From an uncultured Dehalococcoidia bacterium (GTDB lineage Bacteria; Chloroflexota; Dehalococcoidia; Lucifugimonadales; UBA1123): a stretch of 64,000 nucleotides of DNA. Numbering within the stretch: position 1 is the first letter of the stretch; every line of letters starts with the position of its first letter. Position numbers and translations under genes: made by a program. The DNA lies in NCBI GenBank assembly GCA_951812505.1, contig CATOSI010000003.1:434001-498000 (forward strand), written 5' to 3'. The notes beneath the pieces are model-generated. The model was given only the letters and a program-made list of their open reading frames with translations. It did no database searches and was not told the DNA's origin. This document shows, one piece after another, positions 34,418 through 43,726 of this stretch.

Positions 34418-35641
34418 CTACGCTCCCGGCCGACCCTGCGAATCCAGCCACTTCTGACGCTGTTCGTGGCGCACCTTCTGGTCCGGGGGCGTGAACCTGC
34501 GATGGAACTCTGCCCTGTATTCCTCGAACGTCCCCGCGAAAATCGACTCGCGCATCTCCTCCATCATCCTGAGTATGAATCTCAGGTTGTGCAGCGTGGC
34601 CAGCCTGTACGCAAGCAACTCCCTGGTCTTGAACAAATGATGAATGTACGCGGCTGAGAAGTTCCGGCAGGCGTAGCAGTCACATTCCGGCTCGACGGGC
34701 TCGTCCCGGTCCCTGTGAGGGGCCGCGTATATGTTGATGCGCCCGCTGTCCGCAAACAGTGCGCCGTTCCTGGCGATTCGCGTGGGCAGAACGCAGTCGA
34801 ACATATCCACCCCGCGCGCGACGCTCTCAACGAGGTCTTCGGGGGAGCCGACGCCCATGAGGTAGCGGGGGGAGTCGGCGGGAAGCATGGCGGTAGTGAG
34901 CGCGGTCATACGGTACATCTCGTCCTTGGTCTCGCCGACGCTCAAGCCGCCGAGCGCGTAACCCTGGAACCCGATTGATATGATCTCTTCAGCCGACCGC
35001 GCTCGCAGGTCCTCGTACAGACCGCCCTGGACAATCCCAAAGAGTATCTGGTCGTCGCGGGTGTGGGCCTGTTTGCATCTGGCTTCCCACTGCGTTGTGA
35101 GATTGCTCGCCCTCTCAACCACATCGCGGTCCGAGTTGGCTTCCACGCACACGTCGAGAGGCATGATAATGTCCGCGCCTATCTTCTCTTCCGCCTCGAT
35201 TGTGGACTCCGGCGTGAACTTGTGCATAGAGCCGTCTATGTGCGACTTGAACAGGATGCCGTCCCTATCAATCTTGCGCAGGTGCTTGAGGCTGAAGCCC
35301 TGGAAGCCGCCGCTGTCCGTGAGAATCGGGCCGTTCCAACCCATGAAGGAATGCAGCCCCCCGAATCGCTCCATCAACTCCGTCCCAGGACGCAGAAACA
35401 AGTGGTATGTATTCCCCAGCACGATGTTCGCGCCGACGTTTCTGAGGTCGGGTGGGTCCACCGCCTTGACCGAACCCTGCGTCGCCACCGGCATGAAGAA
35501 CGGCGTCGGCACATCGCCGTGTGCGGTGCGAAGAATTCCGGCGCGCGCGTCGCCGTCCGTGGCTTGGAGCGTGAAGGCCGACACCGAATCATGGGCTACA
35601 CTGTGTGCCGCCGTATGTGTCTGGGCGCGTCCTATCTGCAA
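34418..35641 (-). CDS. tgt: Queuine/preQ1 tRNA-ribosyltransferase
   Basis: Tgt swaps guanine-34 of GUN-anticodon tRNAs for preQ1. The 407-residue product has the general acid/base region DSGGFQGFSL, ALGGLSVGE, the nucleophile region MFDCVLPTRIARNG and zinc ligands CDCYAC...HH near the C-terminus. The usual DSGGFQVFSL has Gly in place of Val. TTG 35641 is used, but GTG 35584 would give a more typical N-terminus. It heads the tgt-SRAP-methyltransferase operon. Confidence 0.95.
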   Translation of the reverse strand: MQIGRAQTHTAAHSVAHDSVSAFTLQATDGDARAGILRTAHGDVPTPFFMPVATQGSVKAVDPPDLRNVGANIVLGNTYHLFLRPGTELMERFGGLHSFMGWNGPILTDSGGFQGFSLKHLRKIDRDGILFKSHIDGSMHKFTPESTIEAEEKIGADIIMPLDVCVEANSDRDVVERASNLTTQWEARCKQAHTRDDQILFGIVQGGLYEDLRARSAEEIISIGFQGYALGGLSVGETKDEMYRMTALTTAMLPADSPRYLMGVGSPEDLVESVARGVDMFDCVLPTRIARNGALFADSGRINIYAAPHRDRDEPVEPECDCYACRNFSAAYIHHLFKTRELLAYRLATLHNLRFILRMMEEMRESIFAGTFEEYRAEFHRRFTPPDQKVRHEQRQKWLDSQGRPGA

Positions 35642-35913
35642 GGTTCTCTATCCTGGGCTCATACAGTGGCGAATTGGAGGCACATTGTATCAGAGGGTGG
35701 GAAGGGGTGAGCGTATCGGGAACGCCGGAGAGGTTGAAGATGTTCCCTGGGCTTATGAGAAATAAGTCAGGGCAAAGGTGATCCTGGCTGGCCTACAACC
35801 ATCCCATCAGAATAAGGGTGAAGGCTCAACCTTCCTTGACACTCAGCGGCCTCGGTTTTACACTTGGACGAGATTTTCAGAGACAGATTTCCACTGTCCG
35901 GGAGTGTATGTAA

Positions 35914-36372
35914 ATGACTCAGGAATCGGTGATTACGGACGAGATGCGAGCGGCTGTTGGCGTCGAGTCGGAAGTTTATGTAAACGATGTAGAGAAGGGG
36001 GCGATTATCAAGTTCGCCCAAGCCATTGGCGACGACAATCCCATCTACACTGACGAAGAGGCGGCGAGGCAGTCGCGCTATGGCGGTCTGGTAGCGCCGC
36101 CGACGTTCTTCCGCTCGCTGCGCTCCGGCGAGATGAAGGTGGACGTCAAGAGTCCATACTCCGCCAATCTGGACGGCGGTAGCGAGTGGGAATACTACGA
36201 GCCGGTGCGACCGGGCGACCGGATTGCCGTATCTACGAAGATATCCAACATCTTCGAACGTCCCGGACGCCTGGGCAATATGCTGTTCATACAGCGCGAG
36301 ACCAAGTATGTAAACCAGTTCGGCACGACGGTAGCGATTCAGCGTACCACCGGGATCAGCTACCAGCCGTAA
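35914..36372 (+). CDS. MaoC-like hot-dog dehydratase, FAS1-DH type
   Basis: A 152-residue hot-dog protein of the FAS1-type dehydratase N-terminal family. Recognisable are FAQAIGDDNPIYTDEEAAR, GGLVAPPTFF and EYYEPVRPGDRI. These proteins usually form the non-catalytic half of a two-subunit acyl-CoA dehydratase. The next gene encodes a second hot-dog protein 32 bp downstream, so the pair likely makes a heteromer. Confidence 0.87.
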   Translation: MTQESVITDEMRAAVGVESEVYVNDVEKGAIIKFAQAIGDDNPIYTDEEAARQSRYGGLVAPPTFFRSLRSGEMKVDVKSPYSANLDGGSEWEYYEPVRPGDRIAVSTKISNIFERPGRLGNMLFIQRETKYVNQFGTTVAIQRTTGISYQP

Positions 36373-36404
36373 CGAAAGAATAGAAACGCCAAGGGAGGAA
36401 CTTC

Positions 36405-36836
36405 ATGGCAGAACAGGTATATTTCGAAGACGTGCAGGAGGGAATGGATATCCCCACCCTGCGCAAAGACCCGACCACCCAGCAGTTGGTCAAATACGCC
36501 GGCGCGTCCGGCGACTACTACCAGATCCACTATGATCTGAACTATGCCAAGAACAATAACTTGCCCGACGTGATTCTTCACGGTGCGCTGAAGAACGCCT
36601 TCCTGGGCCAGGTCATGACCGACTGGATCGGCGAGTGGGGCGACCTCAAGAAGCTGAGTGTGCAGTATCGCGGCATGGACGTTCCCGGCACTCCGGTCTT
36701 CGCCAAGGGCGTCGTCAAGAAGAAGTATCAGCAGGACGACGAGAACATCGTCGAGTGCGAAATCTGGCTCGAGACCCACGAAGGTCAGCGCACGACCCCT
36801 GGATACGCTGTCGCTGCTCTGCCTGAGCGCGAGTAG
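36405..36836 (+). CDS. MaoC family dehydratase
   Basis: A 143-residue hot-dog protein with the hydratase 2 motif ASGDYYQIHYD and HGALKNAFLGQ, the probable catalytic subunit acting on an enoyl/hydroxyacyl-CoA. GGGAGGAACTTC precedes the ATG. With the previous gene it forms a two-gene operon ended by a strong hairpin. The acyl chain is unknown. Confidence 0.9.
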   Translation: MAEQVYFEDVQEGMDIPTLRKDPTTQQLVKYAGASGDYYQIHYDLNYAKNNNLPDVILHGALKNAFLGQVMTDWIGEWGDLKKLSVQYRGMDVPGTPVFAKGVVKKKYQQDDENIVECEIWLETHEGQRTTPGYAVAALPERE

Positions 36837-36862
36837 GAATTCCGGCGCGCATAGTACGCAAT

Positions 36863-36893
36863 AACGGGGGCGGACATCGAGTCCGCCCCCGTT
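36863..36893. terminator. Bidirectional terminator
   Basis: AACGGGGGCGGAC pairs perfectly with GTCCGCCCCCGTT around ATCGA, between the convergent MaoC and Mrp genes. TTGTTC follows on the + strand. Confidence 0.88.
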
Positions 36894-36920
36894 GCGTTGT
36901 TCAAGTAGTGTCAGTTGTGG

Positions 36921-37739
36921 TTACGCCACCACTAGCGCCGCCGTCACACCCTCCGCAATTCCTCTGTATTCTCCCAGAACCGTGTTGTCGTTCAGAACGG
37001 CGGGCCTCGACGTGTCTCGATACGCGGCGCGCATTTCCACCCTGCCGAGGAATGGTATTTCCAGGTGTTCGGCGAGCTCTTCGCCCGCGCCGTACCCGAA
37101 TATATCGCCCGAGAAGTTCTCCACCACGCCAAGAACCTCTATTTGGAGCTTCTTTATCATGTTCACCGAGCGTATGGCGTCTATCTTCGCCAGTTCCTGT
37201 GGAGTGGTAACAACGACGAACCCGTCCATGTCCAGCGACTGCATCACAGTCAGCGGCGCGTCGGACGTCCCCGGCGGAAGGTCTATCAGAAGATAGTCCA
37301 GGTCTCCCCACTCAGTGGACTGCAATAGCTGGTTGATGGCGTTATGGATCATTGGGCCGCGCCATATGATCGCCTCTTCCTCGTCCTGCTGGAAGAAGCC
37401 CATGGACATGACTTTCACCCCGAACCGCTCCGGCGGAATCATCTTGCGGTCCTCGCCGACGAGAGGAGCCTCCGCCACCTTCATCGCCCGAATCACGTTT
37501 GGGCAGTCAATGTCCACGTCCAGCACGCCAACCTTTGCGCCGTCGTTGGCCAGGGTCGCGGCGAGGTTGACGGCGACCGTCGTCTTTCCAACACCACCCT
37601 TGCCGCTATAGACGCCCACCTTGTGCCTGATGCGCGACAGAGACTCAGATATGGCGCGCTTCTGCTCGAACTGACGGCGCATCGCCTCGACTCTGGCCCT
37701 TGCCTGGGCCTGCTGATTCGGGTCCATCTGCTGAGTCAT
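36921..37739 (-). CDS. Mrp/ApbC-type P-loop ATPase without CxxC
   Basis: Mrp/NBP35 ATPases carry Fe-S clusters to target proteins. The 272-residue product has the deviant Walker A SGKGGVGKTT, DVDIDCPNV and LLIDLPPGTSD. In the family a CPxC precedes the C-terminal part and binds the bridging cluster; here the region is VVENFSGDIFGYGAGEE with no cysteine. The usual N-terminal MIP18 domain is also absent and is encoded separately upstream (37861-38172). Cluster binding may therefore differ. Confidence 0.9.
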   Translation of the reverse strand: MTQQMDPNQQAQARARVEAMRRQFEQKRAISESLSRIRHKVGVYSGKGGVGKTTVAVNLAATLANDGAKVGVLDVDIDCPNVIRAMKVAEAPLVGEDRKMIPPERFGVKVMSMGFFQQDEEEAIIWRGPMIHNAINQLLQSTEWGDLDYLLIDLPPGTSDAPLTVMQSLDMDGFVVVTTPQELAKIDAIRSVNMIKKLQIEVLGVVENFSGDIFGYGAGEELAEHLEIPFLGRVEMRAAYRDTSRPAVLNDNTVLGEYRGIAEGVTAALVVA

Positions 37740-37860
37740 CGTAATCTCCCGCCCTGTTCAGGCTGCCGACATAAGCATAGGGACGACCCAAGTCAGGCCG
37801 CCCCTCCATTGATTCTTCGTAATAATTGTTCAGCGTGGTCACCCGCGCCGACCCTGAAGG

Positions 37861-38172
37861 CTAGTCCAGACCGAGCAGTTTCTTGCCGTCTTCGGTAATC
37901 AAGTCCGGGGTCCAGGGAGGATCGAAGGTCAACTCGACGTTGACGTCCTCTACGTTGTCCATCTCGGCTATGCGCCATTCGGCCTGCTGCGCGATGTACG
38001 GGCCCATGCCGCAGCCCGCGAAGGTGAGTGTCATCGTGACGTCCACGTTGCCTTCCTCCACCTCGACGCCGTATATCAGGCCGAGGTCAACGACGTTCAC
38101 TGGGATTTCGGGGTCGTACACATCTTTGAGCGCTTCGTAAACTTCGTCTTTGGTCAAGGTCTGGGTCGTCAT
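37861..38172 (-). CDS. MIP18/DUF59 family Fe-S assembly protein
   Basis: A 103-residue MIP18-family (SufT/PaaD-like) protein with YDPEIPVNVVDLGLIY and FAGCGMGPYIAQQ, whose cysteine is the conserved family thiol. Members help mature Fe-S proteins. The Mrp gene lies 121 bp downstream on the same strand; the two are commonly fused or adjacent. GGAGG precedes the ATG. Confidence 0.93.
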   Translation of the reverse strand: MTTQTLTKDEVYEALKDVYDPEIPVNVVDLGLIYGVEVEEGNVDVTMTLTFAGCGMGPYIAQQAEWRIAEMDNVEDVNVELTFDPPWTPDLITEDGKKLLGLD

Positions 38173-38256
38173 CAGACAGCCTCCGGGTGTGCTTCTCGTT
38201 CAATGAGGTCAATTGTAACCACGAGGGTAATTGGTGTCAAAAGCTTTAAGCAAGTC

Positions 38257-39300
38257 TTAGGGAGCAGCAGAAATACCCGGACGTTTCTCCGTTTCAGCGA
38301 GCGCGCGGAGCATGAGCCGTTCCGAATCGTGCCTGTCGTCCGCGAGAGCCGCGTAAATCAGGCTGCCCTTGTTCTTGAGAACGACGTGCGCGTGTTCCGT
38401 CTCCAGATAGCGGGCGTTGGTGTTGCCCAAGTCTATAGTCTGCATTCCGAGGCGTCCCGCAATCGTGCTTACCAGGAACGAGAGCGCGAAACTAGGATAA
38501 CTCGTCTGGCCTACGATAACCATACCAACGTCGTGGAGCGTCAGGAAGCGGAAGTCAATCTCCTTGGTAATGTCAATAGGAACGTCGCCATATATCGCGT
38601 ATGCGAGTCGCTGAGTTCCGATATTCCCGAAGGCGAGGTCGAGGTCGGAAAGGTCTAGGCCCACGTTGGTCTCGATATCCTCGACAAGTGTGTCGTCCGG
38701 CGATATCAGGCCCACTGCGATGGGAGGATCGCTTTCGGACACCGGCAGGTTGGTCATAAGTGCCCAGGACTCCGGGCTTTTCTCCTGGATTGTGATTACT
38801 GTGCTTGTGCTCGAGGTGGTCGTGTCAAGCTTTTCACGGACGCTCGTTGCCCAAGTCGAGCCTCCTCGCACTACATGAAGCGTAGTCGAGTCCACCTTAG
38901 ACCATATAGCGTCCTCGGCGGGATACTGTCCGTACAGGTCGTGGACTCTCTGCGCGCTTTCGGCGCTCACAAATTCCAGGGAGCCCGCAATGTCCCCTTC
39001 CGTCGAGGTCAGAATGGTTGCGCTCGATACTTCCGCACTCTCCGATACGTCCGCGGCAAGCACGTCCGCGCCGCCGGACGGCAGAAAGCGTCTGATGTCA
39101 ACGGTTGAGGACGTGGAGGGGTTGAAGTAGAGGTAGCCGACGAAATCAACATTGGGCAGCAGGTTGGTTTGCGTGTCCGCTGTCAGAGTTCCTTGTCCTT
39201 CACTGACCTCAGACGCGCAGGCGACGCTCAATAGCGCAAAGACCGCGATAAAGAGTGTAAACCCGTATGCTGGCGGGGCCCGCCTCAGAAGCGCGCGCAA
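38257..39300 (-). CDS. Putative lipoprotein of unknown function
   Basis: A 347-residue exported protein. A signal peptide (RRAPPAYGFTLFIAVFALLSVAC) ends in a lipobox-like LSVAC, so the mature N-terminal Cys is probably lipidated. The rest is Ser/Thr-rich with alternating strands and no domain I recognise. The gene follows uvrB on the same strand after a 72-bp AT-rich gap. Confidence 0.75.
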   Translation of the reverse strand: MRALLRRAPPAYGFTLFIAVFALLSVACASEVSEGQGTLTADTQTNLLPNVDFVGYLYFNPSTSSTVDIRRFLPSGGADVLAADVSESAEVSSATILTSTEGDIAGSLEFVSAESAQRVHDLYGQYPAEDAIWSKVDSTTLHVVRGGSTWATSVREKLDTTTSSTSTVITIQEKSPESWALMTNLPVSESDPPIAVGLISPDDTLVEDIETNVGLDLSDLDLAFGNIGTQRLAYAIYGDVPIDITKEIDFRFLTLHDVGMVIVGQTSYPSFALSFLVSTIAGRLGMQTIDLGNTNARYLETEHAHVVLKNKGSLIYAALADDRHDSERLMLRALAETEKRPGISAAP

Positions 39301-39372
39301 GGCAAATTCCCCCCTGCTGTTAAAATCCGGTAGTACCGTATGTAGCTATTTTACATTAAAGATAGCATTTAA

Positions 39373-41346
39373 TTATACCACGACTTTTCTGAGGTCCGTT
39401 ATTTGGTCTCGAAGCAGCGCTGCTTTCTCGAATTCCAGAGACTTTGCGGCAGTCCGCATTTGCGACTCCAGGTCCTTGATCAGCCTGAGAATGTCGTCCT
39501 TGGGCATATCCGACGAATCAACGGTGTAGCTCTCACTCGTCTCCGCGATGGCTCTGACACGCTCCGTTATGTCGTGGACTGTCTTCTGGATGCTCTGCGG
39601 AGTAATACCGTTCTCCCGGTTGTAAACCTGCTGAATCTCCCGACGCCGCTCCGTCTCGTCAATCGCTCGCTTCATAGAGTCCGTAACGCGGTCTGCGTAC
39701 ATGACCACGTGTCCGTCAACGTGGCGGGCGGCCCGACCCACGGTCTGTATCAGCGACGTTGTGGAGCGCAGGTAGCCCTCTTTATCCGCGTCCAAAATGG
39801 CTACGAGGCTCACTTCGGGCAAGTCCAGGCCTTCTCTGAGCAGGTTTATGCCGACAATCACGTCGTAAACGCCCAGACGCAGGTCGCGCAGAATCTCCGA
39901 ACGCTCCAGCGTATCTATCTCGGAGTGCAGATAGTGGGTACGTATGCCCATTTCCCGCAGGAAGTCCGCCAGTTCTTCGGCCATGCGCTTTGTAAGAGTG
40001 GTCACGATACAGCGTTCACCCCGGTCCACACGCAGCTTGATCTGGTGCAGCAGATCGTCTATCTGGCCGTCCGTGGGCTTCACCTCAATGATGGGATCGG
40101 TGAGTCCGGTCGGACGTATCACCTGCTCGACCATCTGCTGTGAGTGTTCATACTCGTATGGGCCGGGAGTGGCCGAGACATAGACAGCCTGGTTGACGGC
40201 CTGCTCGAACTCGCCGAAGTTCAACGGACGGTTGTCCAGGGCGGACGGCAGACGAAAGCCGTACTCCACCAGCACCTGCTTCCGGGCGCGGTCGCCGTTG
40301 TACATCGCGCGTATCTGCGGCAGGGTCATGTGGGACTCGTCTATGAACAGTAGATAGTCCTCTGGGAAGTAGTCCATCAGCGTATATGGAGTGCTGCCCT
40401 CATCTCTGCCTCCCAGGTGGCGCGAGTAGTTCTCCACGCCCGCGCAGTACCCGGTCTCGCGCAGCATCTCCACGTCGTAGCGCGTGCGCTGTTCGAGACG
40501 CTGTGCCTCCAGCAGTTTGTCCTCCCGATTCAGGATTCGCAGCTGTTCGTAAAGCTCGTCCTCGATGTCCTGGATCGCCGTGTGCATTCTCTCCTGAGAG
40601 GTCACGAAGTGCTTGGCCGGGTATATCTGGATGTCGTTGCGGTCGGCAAGTATCTCGCCTGTGAGCGGGTCCATCTCGACGATGCGCTCCACCTCGTCGC
40701 CCCAGAACTCGATGCGCACGCCAACTGACTCGTAGGCGGGAAGTATCTCCATGGTGTCGCCGCGTATCCTGAATCGGCCCCTGCCGAGGTCGAAGTCGTT
40801 GCGCTCGTACTGGATATCTATCAGCTGCCGGGCGAGCCTGCTCGGACTTCTTATCTCTCCCCGCTGTACGTGTGCCATGAATCCCTGGTATTCCTGCGGA
40901 GAACCCAGGCCGAAAATGCAGGATACGGACGCGACTATCAGCGTGTCCCGACGTGTGAGCAGGGCGCGTGTGGCCGCGTGCCGGAGCTTGTCCAACTCCT
41001 CGTTGATGTCCGCGTCCTTCTCTATGTAGAGGTCGGTGCGCGGGATGTATGCCTCTGGCTGGTAGTAGTCGTAGTAGCTCACGAAGTATTCCACCGCGTT
41101 GTTCGGGAAGAACTCCTTGAACTCGGTGGCAAGCTGCGCCGCGAGCGTCTTGTTGTGCGCGATTACCAGCGTCGGACGCTGAAGTTCCTGCACCGCGTTC
41201 GCCATTGTGAACGTCTTGCCGCTGCCGGTCACTCCCATAAGGGTCTGGTGGACCATGTCGCGGTTCACGCCGTTCACAATCTGTTCCACAGCCTGCGGCT
41301 GGTCGCCGGTCGGCTGGAAGTCGGAGACTATCTCAAACTCAGGCAA
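39373..41346 (-). CDS. uvrB: Excinuclease ABC subunit B
   Basis: UvrB verifies DNA damage in nucleotide excision repair and loads UvrC. The 657-residue product has Walker [14 protein letters not shown], the beta-hairpin [21 protein letters not shown], helicase motifs near the C-terminus ([23 protein letters not shown]) and a terminal UVR domain ([18 protein letters not shown]). The start is TTG 41346 with AAGGGA upstream. Confidence 0.97.
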   Translation of the reverse strand: MPEFEIVSDFQPTGDQPQAVEQIVNGVNRDMVHQTLMGVTGSGKTFTMANAVQELQRPTLVIAHNKTLAAQLATEFKEFFPNNAVEYFVSYYDYYQPEAYIPRTDLYIEKDADINEELDKLRHAATRALLTRRDTLIVASVSCIFGLGSPQEYQGFMAHVQRGEIRSPSRLARQLIDIQYERNDFDLGRGRFRIRGDTMEILPAYESVGVRIEFWGDEVERIVEMDPLTGEILADRNDIQIYPAKHFVTSQERMHTAIQDIEDELYEQLRILNREDKLLEAQRLEQRTRYDVEMLRETGYCAGVENYSRHLGGRDEGSTPYTLMDYFPEDYLLFIDESHMTLPQIRAMYNGDRARKQVLVEYGFRLPSALDNRPLNFGEFEQAVNQAVYVSATPGPYEYEHSQQMVEQVIRPTGLTDPIIEVKPTDGQIDDLLHQIKLRVDRGERCIVTTLTKRMAEELADFLREMGIRTHYLHSEIDTLERSEILRDLRLGVYDVIVGINLLREGLDLPEVSLVAILDADKEGYLRSTTSLIQTVGRAARHVDGHVVMYADRVTDSMKRAIDETERRREIQQVYNRENGITPQSIQKTVHDITERVRAIAETSESYTVDSSDMPKDDILRLIKDLESQMRTAAKSLEFEKAALLRDQITDLRKVVV

Positions 41347-41388
41347 TGTCAGTCCCTTTCAGAGAGAGTTGGCTTTCGCGCACCTACA

Positions 41389-41397
41389 ATCATAGCA
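41389..41397 (-). promoter_or_regulatory. Candidate promoter of uvrB
   Basis: An extended -10 on the - strand (TGC-TATGAT) lies 43 bp before the TTG start. No clear -35 or LexA-type palindrome was seen. Confidence 0.4.
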
Positions 41398-41514
41398 TTT
41401 TCCGGGGGAATTTCATCGCGGTTCGGGGTTGGTCATCTTAGTCATTAGCCTTCAGTTTTCAGCGGTCGGTCATGGGCCGAAATACGACAGTCATATATCA
41501 CAACTTATACCGTA

Positions 41515-41600
41515 CAGGTAGGGTTCCAGGTGAGTTTCCAAGTGGATCAGGAGGCGGGTGACCTGGAATCACCTGGCTTTAGCTTTGGGCCGAAAATTCT
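41515..41600. repeat. Phased CAGGT/ACCTGG cluster C
   Basis: CAGGT occurs at 41515 and 41527 (12 bp), and ACCTGG at 41561 and 41571 (10 bp). A TCATATATCAC lies just upstream (41491-41501), and GGGCCGAAAATTCTTCGGC, itself a hairpin, follows at 41587-41605. I see no gene in the 366 bp between uvrB and the membrane protein. Confidence 0.65.
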
Positions 41601-41712
41601 TCGGCGGCGAAATCATTTTTGATAATCTGCTGTTTATGTAAAGGTTGGGACGTTCGCAGTTGGTTGACCGGACACATGATAGCATGAATGTTCTGTCGAA
41701 TCGAAGAGCGAC

Positions 41713-42174
41713 TCATCTCCGAAGCGGCCTTAAAAACCGTCGCCACAGTCCACTTACAAGAGACCTCGATGCATTGACTACAAAGAGCAGCACTATCAGC
41801 AGACCGATGTAAAAGAGATAGTCGTACCACCACTGGTCCTGGGGCAATTCGTTCGCCACCGAATTCCAGCTCAGAACGAGACCGAGCAGGGTGATCATTT
41901 TCAGTATCGGGGAAAATCGCATCGCCAGGCTGCTCGATCCGCTGCGAAGAAACGGTACCATGGAACCCAGCGCAAGGAGCAGAGCCAGGATCATGAGCGC
42001 CGCCCCAATCGCTACATAGAAGTACGCTAGAAAGTCGGTTACGGCGGTATTGACCTGCGACAACGATTCCGCCCCGAACAGCGGCCTCCCTGAAATTGCC
42101 CAGAAGACCGCGCCCGTGAAGGCGACGATAGAATCGCCGAGCAGCAGTTCCCTTTCCATTTCCGTCTTGTTCAT
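41713..42174 (-). CDS. Membrane protein of unknown function
   Basis: A 153-residue protein with four predicted hydrophobic segments: AFTGAVFWAISG, a long FYVAIGAALMILALLLALG, MITLLGLVLSW and FYIGLLIVLLFVV, ending in an Arg-rich tail (GLWRRFLRPLRR). No family recognised. ATG 42174 with GAAGAAA upstream is chosen over TTG 42195. Confidence 0.75.
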   Translation of the reverse strand: MNKTEMERELLLGDSIVAFTGAVFWAISGRPLFGAESLSQVNTAVTDFLAYFYVAIGAALMILALLLALGSMVPFLRSGSSSLAMRFSPILKMITLLGLVLSWNSVANELPQDQWWYDYLFYIGLLIVLLFVVNASRSLVSGLWRRFLRPLRR

Positions 42175-42294
42175 TTTCTTCGACTCTCTAATCAAGTGCC
42201 TGCGAGACCCGATTCGGCGTCTCTACTCGTTGACCGCCGTCCAGACCACACATATAATTTTCTCCAATCAAATAACCCCACGGAGAAGCGTCCC

Positions 42295-42795
42295 ATGGCA
42301 GAGATCAGCCTCAGCCCGTCCGCCATTATCGAGCAGTTCAAGAAGAACGAAGTGACCCACATCGTCTGGCTGCCGGACACCGAGACCAATTTCATGTACA
42401 ACCAGATCATCTCGGACGATGATCTGAAACTCGTGCCGATCTGCCGCGAGGGCGAGTCAATGCCAATCGCCGCAGGACTGTGGGTCGGCGGCAAGAAGCC
42501 CGTCGTGCTGATTCAGAACACCGGCATGTTCGAGGCGGGCGACTCCATTCGCGGAATGGGAATAGACCTCGGCATACCCATGGTCATGGTCGTGGGATAC
42601 AGGGGTTGGATGGGCGAGGGCGGCCAAATGACCGACTCCGCCGGCGTGTTCACCGAGCCGATTCTCGACGCATGGGGCATCAGGCACTACATGGTTGAGA
42701 CCGACGACGACGTTGGCCGAATCTCCGAGGCGTTCGAGGACGCTGAGGAGAACCAGACGCTGGTCGCCTGCCTGCTGGGCGCAGAATACGGCTGA
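42295..42795 (+). CDS. TPP-enzyme Pyr domain (sulfopyruvate decarboxylase alpha-like)
   Basis: A 166-residue protein resembling ComD, the alpha (Pyr) subunit of sulfopyruvate or phosphonopyruvate decarboxylases: VPICREGESMPIAAGLWVGGKKPVVLIQ with the TPP-activating Glu, and IPMVMVVGYRGWMGEGGQ. ComD works with ComE, the PP domain binding the diphosphate; no such gene is adjacent. The partner must lie elsewhere or the protein acts differently. ATG 42295 is chosen for family length. Confidence 0.82.
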   Translation: MAEISLSPSAIIEQFKKNEVTHIVWLPDTETNFMYNQIISDDDLKLVPICREGESMPIAAGLWVGGKKPVVLIQNTGMFEAGDSIRGMGIDLGIPMVMVVGYRGWMGEGGQMTDSAGVFTEPILDAWGIRHYMVETDDDVGRISEAFEDAEENQTLVACLLGAEYG

Positions 42796-42804
42796 TCAGA
42801 TAGG

Positions 42805-43260
42805 TCAGCAGCCGAAATTCGACTCCATATCCAGCACCTTGTCCAGGCGGCGCTGGAACCGCTCTTCGGGTACGAACTCTGCCGACAGGAATGCGTCCGC
42901 AAGCTCCCGCGCAAGTTCTATTCCGATGATTCGCGCTCCCATGCACAGCACATTCATGTCGTCGTGCTCGACGCCCTGGTGCGCCGAATAGGTGTCGTGG
43001 CAGACGCTCGCTCGCACTCCCTTCACCTTGTTCGCTGCCACCGACGCGCCCACTCCGCTCCCGCAGATCATGATGCCGCGCTGCACGTCGCCTGAGGTCA
43101 CCGACTCCGCTACCGACTTGGTGAAGTCCGGGAAATCGTCCGCCGGATCGAGTTCGTGAGCGCCCACGTCCACTATCTCGTGTCCCAGGGATTCCACATA
43201 TCCCTTCAACTCTTCCTTCAGCGGGTATCCCCCGTGGTCCGCTCCTATGACTACGCGCAT
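42805..43260 (-). CDS. rpiB: Ribose-5-phosphate isomerase B
   Basis: RpiB interconverts ribose-5-phosphate and ribulose-5-phosphate. The 151-residue product has ADHGGYPLKE, the catalytic Cys in ICGSGVGASVAANK and DTYSAHQGVEHDDMNVLCMG with the histidine acid. AAGGGGCGAAC precedes the ATG. The family also includes allose- and galactose-6-phosphate isomerases, less likely here. Confidence 0.94.
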   Translation of the reverse strand: MRVVIGADHGGYPLKEELKGYVESLGHEIVDVGAHELDPADDFPDFTKSVAESVTSGDVQRGIMICGSGVGASVAANKVKGVRASVCHDTYSAHQGVEHDDMNVLCMGARIIGIELARELADAFLSAEFVPEERFQRRLDKVLDMESNFGC

Positions 43261-43503
43261 GTTCGCCCCTTTCGATCAATCCAGTGCCGCACGGTTTTCT
43301 CAGTGTAGGAAGTGAGTCGCGGCAGCGTCAACACGTTCACTCCTGCTCCTTTTCGAAGGCTTCCTCAATTTCCCACAGGACTACACATTCACATCCTGTA
43401 TGCGCTATCATAAGAACATGAAATCTAATCAGGGAGAACAGGTCGCCGATGCTTTCCGACACCAACATACATAAATGTAAGCTTATGCTGAGCGAAATCT
43501 GGA

Positions 43504-43632
43504 GTGCCGAAAAGTTTTTTCTGTAGCTAAACTCAGGCGATCTCTGGTCAATCTCTGGTGACTTTTTCACCTGTTGGTCACCAGTCGACGCACCTGTTGC
43601 CACCTGTTGAAATATAAATCAATATATATGAT
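43504..43632. repeat. Phased CTGGT/CACCTGTTG cluster D
   Basis: TCTCTGGT occurs at 43541 and 43552 (11 bp); CACCTGTTG at 43568, 43591 and 43601 (23 and 10 bp), with GGTCACCAG between. GTGCCGAAAAGTTTTTT lies before and AATATATATGATAT after. It fills the gap between divergent rpiB and the hydrolase gene (43261-43726), where no gene is seen. Confidence 0.7.
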
Positions 43633-43726
43633 ATCGCAGATCTTGCGGGTGTCATGGTTCCACTCCAGTGCGAACCCTCATTTACGATGATACAATCACC
43701 CGGAATTGAAGAAAGGGGATTTGGAC

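Noticed and set aside
41713..42174. Ion channel or known transporter assignment for this membrane protein
   Set aside because: Only hydrophobic helices are visible; no selectivity filter, transport motif or family signature.
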